DNA from: Oceanospirillaceae bacterium UBA2001
GTDB taxonomy: Bacteria > Pseudomonadota > Gammaproteobacteria > Pseudomonadales > Balneatricaceae
Length of the DNA stretch: 16,433 bases
Direction of reading: 5' to 3'
NCBI GenBank assembly: GCA_002335115.1
Contig: DDCR01000181.1
Coordinates: 1 to 16,433 of the forward strand
This document shows positions 1-6,280 of this stretch, one piece after another; position 1 is the first letter of the stretch, and each line of letters begins with the position of its first letter. Made by a program: the position numbers and the translations under genes. The notes beneath the pieces are model-generated. The model worked only from the letters and a program-made list of their open reading frames with translations. It ran no database searches and was not told the DNA's origin.

Positions 1-1
1 C

Positions 2-1321
2 GCAAGAGCAACTAGCTACTGGGACCCCTCACCCATGCAGGCCCGCGCGATGGTACTTCCCAATTCCACCGAAGAAATAAGTGCGGTACTTGCCCTATGT
101 AACACAATGCAACAACCAGTGGTCATCATTGGTGGGAATACCGGTGGAGTTCAAGGGCAATACCCAAGTAGTAACGAGCTTGTAATTTCTCTTGAACAGT
201 TGAACCAAATTGAAGAAATAGATGAGGCGAATGCCACGGCGATTGTACAGGCAGGATGTGTTTTGGAAACGGTTCAGCAAGCCGTTGCGGACAAAGGCTT
301 GTTGTATCCTCTTGATCTTGGTGGGCGCGGCTCTGCCACCGTAGGAGGGAATGTGTCAAGTAATGCTGGAGGCATTAATGTTATTCGCCATGGCATGATG
401 CGCAACGTGACCTTAGGTTTGGAGGTGGTGCTCGCCGATGGCACTGTCCTTTCATCCATGAATCAAATGATCAAAAACAATACCGGTTATGACTTGAAAC
501 AACTATTTATTGGTAGTGAAGGAACCCTTGGCGTAGTCACCAAAGTGGTTGTAAAACTTGAAGAACCAACTACGACTATCAATACAGCAATGCTGTCATT
601 GAGTTCCTTTGAGAATGTTCTGAAATTGCTGCGCCATATGCGACGCTATATGGGAAATGTTCTGAACGCGTTTGAATACATGGATAATGATTATTACTGT
701 GCGGTGACAGTAGAAGGAGGCAATCGTGCACCAATGGACGCAAGCTCAGCGTGCTACATAGTTACAGAAGTAAGAGGTAATAATTTTGAATTTGACGAAG
801 AGTTGTTTCAAGAAACGTTGGCGGAGGCAATCGAGCTAGGAATAATAGACGAAGTCGTAATTGCTCAATCAGAGCGACAACGCCAGGAAATATGGGAAGT
901 GCGAGAAAATTTTGAACCGATTCTTCACAATTCGCCGTATTTTCTATACGACGTGAGTCTGCCAATCGGAGTGATGGATCAATACCTAAAGCAAGTGAAG
1001 GCTGAAATTAAGGCATTGTGGCCGAACTCCTTGTGTGCATCATTGGCTCACGTAGGTGATAATAATTTACACTTTTTCATTGCGCCAAGAGAAGAAGGTA
1101 ATATTGACGAAAATAGCAGCCATGTTAAGGCCAATGAAATAGTCTACGCACCTTTAACTGAGCTAAATGGGTCTGTTTCAGCGGAGCATGGTATCGGTAT
1201 TGAGAAAAAGAATTACCTTCCCATGTCACGCACACCGCAGGAGCTTGAGTTGATGAAAGTTCTTAAACGTACTCTCGATCCAAATAACATTCTTGCACCT
1301 GGCAGAATATTTGACCTCTGA
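2..1321 (+). CDS. FAD-linked oxidase, D-2-hydroxyacid dehydrogenase type (5' end outside window)
   Basis: This is a flavoprotein of the GlcD / D-2-hydroxyglutarate / D-lactate dehydrogenase family, which oxidises D-2-hydroxyacids to 2-oxoacids with FAD. The frame is open from base 2 through an internal ATG at 35, and the residues before that ATG (ending SYWDPSP) fit the family, so the true start lies upstream of the window. Counting from the ATG at 35, the FAD-binding-4 domain shows GGNTGG (33-38), GGRGSATVGG (96-105) and GSEGTLGV (160-167). The C-terminal domain has the expected metal set H339 and H346 in HVGDNNLH and E384 in SAEHGIG, and ends with the family signature NNILAPGRIF. It converges on the next gene with 14 bp between stop codons. 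The exact substrate cannot be assigned; a 2-hydroxyglutarate-like acid is as plausible as lactate or glycolate. Confidence 0.93.
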   Translation, partial: ARATSYWDPSPMQARAMVLPNSTEEISAVLALCNTMQQPVVIIGGNTGGVQGQYPSSNELVISLEQLNQIEEIDEANATAIVQAGCVLETVQQAVADKGLLYPLDLGGRGSATVGGNVSSNAGGINVIRHGMMRNVTLGLEVVLADGTVLSSMNQMIKNNTGYDLKQLFIGSEGTLGVVTKVVVKLEEPTTTINTAMLSLSSFENVLKLLRHMRRYMGNVLNAFEYMDNDYYCAVTVEGGNRAPMDASSACYIVTEVRGNNFEFDEELFQETLAEAIELGIIDEVVIAQSERQRQEIWEVRENFEPILHNSPYFLYDVSLPIGVMDQYLKQVKAEIKALWPNSLCASLAHVGDNNLHFFIAPREEGNIDENSSHVKANEIVYAPLTELNGSVSAEHGIGIEKKNYLPMSRTPQELELMKVLKRTLDPNNILAPGRIFDL

Positions 1322-1335
1322 GCGGAAATTTCGAG

Positions 1336-1806
1336 CTACCAATACCGCAAGATAAAGGTTGCCTCTGCCAGATGATCCTTGCTTTCAAGCTCATCGAAAG
1401 AAACCTGATAAATAACTTCTACGCCACGAGTTCTGTCTAGAACTTCCGTAATGGTTGATGTGATGGTCAATTGTGTTTTCATATAAACCGGTCTGAAAAT
1501 CCTTATTTTGTCTATTCCTTTAACTATTATGTGGTCAACATTGTCTAGCTCAACATGATCCCAAAAAACCTGAGGATAGAGTGATGGCAAGTATAGGCCC
1601 GGGGTTATTAGCCCTTCGAGACCAGATTCCTTGCTGGCTTCCTCATCCCAGTGCACCCACTCCTGATTATTCACTGACGTACAGTATTGCTGTATACGCT
1701 CGCGACTTATTTCAATTGGGGGCGATGTGAACAGTGGCTTGCCCACGTGCGCAGCAAAGCCGGTTACTCCTTCGATTAATATTTTTTTTGTCATAGTTAA
1801 GTTCAC
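1336..1806 (-). CDS. MaoC/NodN-like hot-dog-fold dehydratase
   Basis: This small hot-dog protein (156 aa from the GTG at 1806, 152 aa from the ATG at 1794) belongs to the MaoC/NodN-like (R)-specific enoyl-CoA hydratase group. The segment NNQEWVHWD (46-54) followed by GLITPGLYLPSL matches the hydratase-2 region usually written as G-D-x-x-W-I-H-x-D then a G-x-I-x-H/P-G helix. The His (H52) is present, but the residue aligned with the catalytic Asp is Asn (N47), so activity may be altered or lost. No clear Shine-Dalgarno precedes either start; the ATG at 1794 is equally acceptable. It diverges from the diiron operon and converges with the FAD oxidase. A CoA-ester substrate is inferred from family and neighbours only. 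Confidence 0.82.
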   Translation of the reverse strand: MNLTMTKKILIEGVTGFAAHVGKPLFTSPPIEISRERIQQYCTSVNNQEWVHWDEEASKESGLEGLITPGLYLPSLYPQVFWDHVELDNVDHIIVKGIDKIRIFRPVYMKTQLTITSTITEVLDRTRGVEVIYQVSFDELESKDHLAEATFILRYW

Positions 1807-1863
1807 AAACTTTAATGGAAAATCTCTGATTCAGTTATAGCAGTGACATTCTATACTTTATTC

Positions 1864-1924
1864 GAGACACCTTGCCGAGTGTGTACTGAATGCCTGTCAT
1901 TATGCCTAATTTGCAAGGTGTTTC
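1864..1924. promoter_or_regulatory. Inverted repeat in the divergent spacer, candidate operator
   Basis: GAGACACCTTGC (1864-1875) and GCAAGGTGTTTC (1913-1924) are inverted copies of one 12-nt word with a single mismatch, about 37 bp apart. They lie between the MaoC-like gene and the paaA-like gene. The spacing is long for one hairpin, and two half-sites or two operators for a regulator encoded elsewhere would fit. No convincing sigma-70 promoter was found; a weak TTGCGG / TACAAA pair (1940-1945, 1963-1968) lies just downstream. The role is inference. Confidence 0.4.
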
Positions 1925-1992
1925 CAGTACGCAATGTTTTTGCGGTGCTAAGATATGTTTCATACAAATAGTTTTATCCAGAGGTTAGTATT

Positions 1993-2958
1993 TTGGCGAC
2001 AGCGAACTCAAATCAACAACTTAAAACCCCACAACTAGACGCCGATGTAGAAGCAGCGATGATTGCTCGCATTGAGTCTGGTGAGCTAATCGAAAATGTA
2101 GAGGACATGAGCCCAGGTTATAAGGAGGCGCTAAAACAGGTAATTCATATCGCCGCCATTAGCGAAGTAACGGTTCTTACTTGGGGTCATACGGCCTACG
2201 ATAGTGCTCCTGACATTGGCGCTAAAATTGCCGTTTGTGCAACCATTCAAGACGAAGTGGGGCATGCACATCAGCAGGGTTTGTTGGCAGAGAGATTCGG
2301 GGTAGATATTCACCACGGCACCTTTGTCGATAGCATAGATAAGATTTTCACCTGGCCAATCATGGAATTCCCGATCAGAAACTATGTGGAATTTGTTGTA
2401 ATGCAATGTTTGTTAGACCGAGCAGGTTTACATTGGACCAAGGATATTGAGTTGCATTCTAGCTTTGCGCCTTACCGCCGCACCTTGCGTAAAGTAAATT
2501 TTGAAGAAGGATTCCATATGCGTCATGGAGCGCATTGGACTGAATTCTATTGGAATAATTCGGAAGAAACCAAACAAGCGGTACAGGATGCCTTTGATTG
2601 GCTATTCCCGCACGGAGTCATGTGGTTTGGTAAACCGGACGATTTAAAATCACGACCAGCTATGTTGCAGTATCAGATTCGAAAATGGACCAACGATTTT
2701 ATGCGTGAAAAGTGGTTGCAGTCGGCATGTGCTTTTGCAGCCAAGCATGATATTAAAGTGCCGGCACACTATGATGAAGAGCAGAAAAAATATGTTCTGG
2801 ATATGCCGTACCCCATGTTGTACAAGCGCGATTACACCTGGACCAATGAAGAGACAACCCAGCAAGAATACTGGTCAAATGCACGCAAGGGTGGGCCTAT
2901 GAGGCCAGCGGCCTATGAACGCTTGCGCCAGGAAGAGTGGGGCGATCTACTCTGGTAG
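1993..2958 (+). CDS. paaA: PaaA-like catalytic subunit of a phenylacetyl-CoA epoxidase-type diiron monooxygenase
   Basis: This 321-aa protein is the catalytic (alpha) subunit of a PaaABCDE-type bacterial multicomponent monooxygenase, which uses a diiron centre to oxygenate a CoA-bound substrate. The helical bundle carries the ferritin-like ligand pattern: E58 in ISEVTV, E88 and H91 in QDEVGHA, D142 in the third helix, and E172 and H175 in EEGFHMRHG. The C-terminal TNDFMREKW and TVPD-like segment (IKVPAHYD) also resemble PaaA. Length is close to the usual ~310 aa. The start is TTG at 1993, chosen because AGAGGT (1980-1985) sits 7 nt upstream and the N-terminus then has normal length. It heads a co-directional operon; the next start is 11 nt after its stop. 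It is clearly diverged from E. coli PaaA outside the motifs, and no phenylacetate-CoA ligase or PaaZ is nearby, so the substrate may not be phenylacetyl-CoA. Confidence 0.9.
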   Translation: MATANSNQQLKTPQLDADVEAAMIARIESGELIENVEDMSPGYKEALKQVIHIAAISEVTVLTWGHTAYDSAPDIGAKIAVCATIQDEVGHAHQQGLLAERFGVDIHHGTFVDSIDKIFTWPIMEFPIRNYVEFVVMQCLLDRAGLHWTKDIELHSSFAPYRRTLRKVNFEEGFHMRHGAHWTEFYWNNSEETKQAVQDAFDWLFPHGVMWFGKPDDLKSRPAMLQYQIRKWTNDFMREKWLQSACAFAAKHDIKVPAHYDEEQKKYVLDMPYPMLYKRDYTWTNEETTQQEYWSNARKGGPMRPAAYERLRQEEWGDLLW

Positions 2959-2969
2959 GTATTTGCTTT

Positions 2970-3284
2970 ATGACTATAGAACAACAGATCTCTGCTGCCC
3001 TTGATCAAGTAATGGACCCTCACATGGGTGTCGGCCTAAATGATATGGGCATGATTACAAATATTGAAGTGGATGCGGAAGGTCAGGCAAATATTGGCAT
3101 CGTGTTTCCTTGTATCGGTTGCCCGGCATGGACACTTATTCAAGACAATATTAAATCCGCTGTAAATCAATTAGACGCCGTTAAGTCAGTCTCTGTAAGT
3201 GTTGAGTGGGACAAACAATGGACTCGAGACCAAATGAGTGACAAGGCTCGCTCCCATGCGCAGACCCATGGCTACCGAATTTAG
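2970..3284 (+). CDS. paaD: PaaD N-terminal (MIP18/DUF59) domain protein
   Basis: This 104-aa protein is a MIP18/DUF59 domain, the family of iron-sulfur or metallocentre assembly factors. In phenylacetyl-CoA epoxidase operons PaaD is thought to mature the metalloenzyme or its Fe-S partner. Visible are the DPHMGVGLNDMGMI segment (16-29) in place of the usual DPE-x-P ... DLG, FPCIGCPAW with C48 and C51, and a PaaD-specific tail in which WTRDQMSDKAR then a terminal GYRI matches the E. coli pattern WTTDWMTPDAR. The protein stops where the PaaD zinc ribbon would begin, and that ribbon is encoded separately at 3583. The ATG at 2970 is preferred over an upstream in-frame ATG at 2937 lying inside paaA, because the domain begins there and GGTAGGT (2954-2960) precedes it. 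Confidence 0.87.
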   Translation: MTIEQQISAALDQVMDPHMGVGLNDMGMITNIEVDAEGQANIGIVFPCIGCPAWTLIQDNIKSAVNQLDAVKSVSVSVEWDKQWTRDQMSDKARSHAQTHGYRI

Positions 3285-3315
3285 ATCTAATAAACCGAAG
3301 AAGATTGACAAGATT

Positions 3316-3558
3316 ATGACAGAAAAAAAAACAGGCTCTACCTCAAAAGGCGAAAATTACGAAGTATTCGCGCGCGATAACCCAGAACGGCCTCTACAGC
3401 ACATTGGCACTGTTCAAGCCGAGAACAAAGAGTTGGCAATCGCTCATGCTCGTTTTGTTTATTCCGAACGAATTTGGGTTGAATTGCTGATAGCACCAAC
3501 CAACAGCTTTTCCAATTGCATGAAACCACAGCTTCAAGGCGTGGTGGGAATGGCTTAG
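3316..3558 (+). CDS. paaB: PaaB-like small structural subunit
   Basis: This 80-aa protein resembles PaaB, the small subunit that bridges PaaAC heterodimers in the epoxidase complex. It shares the N-terminal YEVFARDNPERPLQHIGTV, comparable to PaaB YEVFVR ... HVGS, followed by a helix ENKELAIAHARFVYSER and then IWVELLIAP, comparable to IWVV. It is shorter than typical PaaB (about 95 aa), lacking much of the C-terminal part. Its place in the operon between the two PaaD pieces supports the call. The ATG at 3316 is chosen because the homology starts soon after; an in-frame ATG at 3268 would overlap the previous gene and adds a lysine-rich leader. An A9 run (3323-3331) follows the start codon and could be slippage-prone. 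Confidence 0.8.
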   Translation: MTEKKTGSTSKGENYEVFARDNPERPLQHIGTVQAENKELAIAHARFVYSERIWVELLIAPTNSFSNCMKPQLQGVVGMA

Positions 3559-3582
3559 TCAGCCTCTGGGTGGTTAATTAAC

Positions 3583-3834
3583 ATGCGTAAGCCAAAGAAG
3601 ATTCAGAACACCCCGACACCAAATAAAATCTTTGCGGGGCGCTATAACGGCACCGTTGATTGCCCTTGGTGTGAGTCTTCTAACTCCAATTTATCCAGTC
3701 CCTTCGGCAGCACTGTTTCTGAAATGATTTTCACCTGTGCCGATTGCGGTGAAACCTTTGGCTGGATGAAGTGGGAAGAAAAAAGAAATCACAACGAAAC
3801 ACATAAAACGAGAACAGAAAATGAATCAGACTAG
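3583..3834 (+). CDS. Stand-alone PaaD-type zinc ribbon protein
   Basis: This 83-aa protein is a treble-clef/zinc-ribbon module matching the C-terminal domain of canonical PaaD. CPWC (C27, C30) and CADC (C52, C55) form a four-cysteine zinc site, and the intervening SSPFGSTVSEMIFTC is the same block seen in E. coli PaaD as a FGST...YRC segment. In standard operons this ribbon is fused to the DUF59 domain; here it is a separate gene two positions downstream. A basic N-terminus and a charged tail flank the ribbon. GGGTGG at 3568-3573 serves as a ribosome site. The last 14 nt overlap the PaaC-like gene, which suggests translational coupling. A role with the DUF59 protein in cofactor insertion is inferred. 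Confidence 0.82.
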   Translation: MRKPKKIQNTPTPNKIFAGRYNGTVDCPWCESSNSNLSSPFGSTVSEMIFTCADCGETFGWMKWEEKRNHNETHKTRTENESD

Positions 3835-4675
3835 TACCGATCAAACCGTACTCGCCGAAATGCTGTGTCTTGCAGACACTAAATGGGTTTTAGGCCACTG
3901 GTACGCCAAAATTATTCTTAATGGGCGGACTGTGCCTGATTTTTCATCGATGGCAGGTATGGCACAAGATGAGTTAGGCCACACCCGGGCGATCATGAAC
4001 TACCTGGAACAGTCTAATGGATTGCCTGAGCACCAATTGGAATTTGGCCGCCGGATGGATCAAATACACAATATGCAATTGCTTGATCAAGCACCTACTA
4101 GCTGGGCCGATTTTGTAGTGACTGTATACTTGGCTGAGCATGCACTGTGGTGCATGCTAGAATCCTATACGCAGGGGGCATCTGTAGCAGTGTCAAACTT
4201 TTGTCGGAAATTTGCCGAAGAAGGGTATTTTCATCGCATATACATTGAGGGCTGGATAGCAGCCTTGGACGAAGAAGAAAAATTAGAAGCAGTTGAATCC
4301 TTAAAAGCCCGTTTGGATTTGGCTCGCCAATGGTTTTCAACGCCAGACAGTGAACCCCTGCTCGAGTCAGAAGTTAGAACACTGTCATTAGCCCATTGTG
4401 GTGTAACTTTTGAACATAGTGTAGGCCAGCTGACTTCGCTGATAGGCGCTGAAAATGTGGTCGTAGATTCCAGCCGAACAGACACCAGTTGGGATTCTGT
4501 TCGACGCAGACCAGAGGGTTCAAGTATGCCCGCCAGATTGTGGGAATATGTAGTGCCAACCAGCGAAGCGGCAAAAATGGCTAGACGACCCTTAGCAGTC
4601 AGTATTGAAGACAACATTGACCTGTTTAATGTGAAAAAAGTTAAAGACGAAACTGCACCTTTTTTTGATCAATAG
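3821..4675 (+). CDS. paaC: PaaC-like subunit of the diiron monooxygenase
   Basis: This 284-aa protein is a ferritin-like helical-bundle partner of PaaA (PF05138 / PaaC-PaaI family). Motifs are LADTKWVLGHWYA (18-30), AQDELGHTR (48-56) giving E51 and H54, and EEGYFHRIYIEGW (133-145) giving E134 and H138 in the PaaC-style ExxxH spacing. E. coli PaaC is, as I recall, a structural subunit whose first site reads DLLGQAR, without ExxH; this protein retains ExxH there, as some PaaI-type homologues do. It is longer than E. coli PaaC (about 248 aa) because of a C-terminal extension of roughly 40-50 residues rich in charged residues. It overlaps the zinc-ribbon gene by 14 nt and is followed 16 nt later by the ferredoxin gene. 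Confidence 0.86.
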   Translation: MNQTSTDQTVLAEMLCLADTKWVLGHWYAKIILNGRTVPDFSSMAGMAQDELGHTRAIMNYLEQSNGLPEHQLEFGRRMDQIHNMQLLDQAPTSWADFVVTVYLAEHALWCMLESYTQGASVAVSNFCRKFAEEGYFHRIYIEGWIAALDEEEKLEAVESLKARLDLARQWFSTPDSEPLLESEVRTLSLAHCGVTFEHSVGQLTSLIGAENVVVDSSRTDTSWDSVRRRPEGSSMPARLWEYVVPTSEAAKMARRPLAVSIEDNIDLFNVKKVKDETAPFFDQ

Positions 4676-4691
4676 GATTGGGGAATCTTGA

Positions 4692-5009
4692 TTGGTAAAT
4701 CTCATCTTTAAAAACCGTCAAGGTGATTCCTTCGAGGTGCGTTCGGAACCCGAGTATTCGGTGATGGAAGCAGCCTACAATAATGATGTGCCTGGTATTC
4801 TTGCTGAGTGCGGCGGTGCGGCGGCCTGTGGCACTTGCCATGTCTACATAAAAACCGAAGACAAACATAAGCTAGCACCGGTCGGCGACAATGAAGACGC
4901 CATGTTGTTCATGGTTGAGCAACGCCACGCCAATAGTCGCCTGTCGTGTCAGATAAAAATAACCGATGAGATGGAAGGTATGGAATTTTTCATAGCTGAC
5001 AATGGCTGA
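4692..5009 (+). CDS. [2Fe-2S] ferredoxin, adrenodoxin type
   Basis: This 105-aa protein carries the cluster motif C-x5-C-x2-C ... C (C40, C46, C49, C86), with CGGAAACGTC and SRLSCQ typical of adrenodoxin/putidaredoxin-type ferredoxins. These donate single electrons to oxygenases. In canonical paa operons the electron donor is PaaE, a fused flavin reductase plus plant-type ferredoxin; here only a ferredoxin is encoded, so an NAD(P)H reductase must be supplied from elsewhere. The start must be TTG at 4692: a TGA in the same frame ends at 4691, and GGGG (4680-4683) gives a reasonable ribosome site. It overlaps the downstream membrane gene by 8 nt (ATGGCTGA). Confidence 0.92.
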   Translation: MVNLIFKNRQGDSFEVRSEPEYSVMEAAYNNDVPGILAECGGAAACGTCHVYIKTEDKHKLAPVGDNEDAMLFMVEQRHANSRLSCQIKITDEMEGMEFFIADNG

Positions 5010-6096
5010 TTCCTACCTGTTTCGCGTCATAGCGATTCCAGCAGCTGTATTCCTATCGGTGATTTTCGGCGCTTCGTATGGCTCCGGCCGAGAAGTGGTC
5101 GAATTCGTCAGCAGTAATGGTCCCCGCGCCGGATTGGTTGCGCTTTGCACGGTCGCGCTGACGCATGCTGTATTGCTGGTGCTTAGCTTTGAAATTGCAC
5201 GTCTGTACCGCAGTTATGACTACCAAAGCTTCTGCAAGGTCTTGCTGGGTCCCGGCTGGATTGTGTATGAGATTGTGATCCTGTGCGGCATGTTGATCGC
5301 GTTATCGATCACAACCACTGTAGGCGGTACTGTGCTGGGCGACCATTTCAGTATTGCAAACTGGGTTGGTGGACTGCTGATCTTCCTTTTCGTGGTGGTG
5401 TTCAGCTACTGGGGACGCGAAACTATTGAGAAATCCATGATGCTCTCCATCGTCGCGCTGTTCTGTGTGTTAGCCGTGCTGGTGGTGCAACTGTTCAGCG
5501 GTCATGCGAACACTGTGGCCAATGCTTTTGCCACCGAACCTTATCAGGCTGGCGCAGTAATGAACGGCCTGAAGTACGCGATTGGCGGTGGTGGTTATAT
5601 CCCAATATTACTGTACTGCGCCATCGGGCTGCGCACCCGCGCCGAGGCCGTGACCGCAGGAATTGTTGCTGCGTTTTTCGCAATCATTCCTGCCACCATC
5701 TTTCATTTTGCCTTTATGGCCGGCTACCCCGAGGTAATCGACCAATCGCTACCTGCCTATTGGATGTTCGGGTTTGTTAGTACTCCCTTGCTATTGAACG
5801 TTTATGTGGTGGTTATGTTCGTTTTAGTGGCGCAAACCGGCATCGGCCTGCTGCAAGGTTTGATTGAACGTATAGACCACTGGAAGGTAGTGCACAGCGG
5901 CAAGGAATTGGCCGCCAGTGGTCACGCTGGCATTGCCGCGCTAGCCATCATCGTCAGCATGGCTCTAGGCAGCATGGGCATAGTGGCACTGATCCTGCGC
6001 GGTTATACCATTATGTTTATGAGTTTTATCGTTGTGTTTGTTATGCCATTGATCAGCTACGGGCTCTATTTGGTGGTGCGCGGTCGTCGCACATAA
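5002..6096 (+). CDS. YkvI-type polytopic membrane protein, probable transporter
   Basis: This 364-aa, very hydrophobic protein has about ten predicted membrane segments. The N-terminal FGASYGSGREVVEFV (22-36) resembles the FGTGYATGREIVEFF signature of YkvI-like membrane proteins, which are distantly related to amino acid/Na+-coupled transporters and have no settled function. Its ATG lies inside the ferredoxin stop region (8-nt overlap, no good ribosome site of its own), so it appears translationally coupled and part of the oxygenase operon. Codon use looks more GC-rich (many CTG, GTG, GGC) than the preceding genes, hinting at a different recent history. Import of the oxygenase substrate is a guess from position only. 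Confidence 0.75.
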   Translation: MADSYLFRVIAIPAAVFLSVIFGASYGSGREVVEFVSSNGPRAGLVALCTVALTHAVLLVLSFEIARLYRSYDYQSFCKVLLGPGWIVYEIVILCGMLIALSITTTVGGTVLGDHFSIANWVGGLLIFLFVVVFSYWGRETIEKSMMLSIVALFCVLAVLVVQLFSGHANTVANAFATEPYQAGAVMNGLKYAIGGGGYIPILLYCAIGLRTRAEAVTAGIVAAFFAIIPATIFHFAFMAGYPEVIDQSLPAYWMFGFVSTPLLLNVYVVVMFVLVAQTGIGLLQGLIERIDHWKVVHSGKELAASGHAGIAALAIIVSMALGSMGIVALILRGYTIMFMSFIVVFVMPLISYGLYLVVRGRRT

Positions 6097-6109
6097 GGGT
6101 TATTGGTGA

Positions 6110-6196
6110 ACGCGGTTAAACGAGGTGCTGGAATTCCCGGTTGGAAAACCACCCAATTTTAAAGAGCTTCCTGAATATCCGCTGAGGGATTAACGA
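6110..6196 (+). other. Short coding-like remnant between operon and amidohydrolase
   Basis: A 28-codon open stretch just after the membrane protein reads like a protein C-terminus, containing LEFPVGKPPNFKELPEYPL and ending in TAA. It has no start codon or ribosome site and is bounded upstream by a stop at 6107. It may be the tail of a deleted gene. I do not recognise the family, and chance cannot be excluded at this length. Confidence 0.25.
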
Positions 6197-6280
6197 AGTT
6201 CTACGCTGAACTTGTTTTCCGCTAGTTTTTTAAATCAATAGATATTATTTACTAACTTAACTTAAATAAGAGGAGTACTC

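Noticed and set aside
1322..1345. Possible shared terminator between the convergent FAD oxidase and MaoC genes
   Set aside because: Only a four-base GCGG/CCGC pairing and no T run are visible.
4231..4617. 128-codon minus-strand open frame inside the PaaC-like gene
   Set aside because: It is the antisense shadow of a strongly supported coding region.
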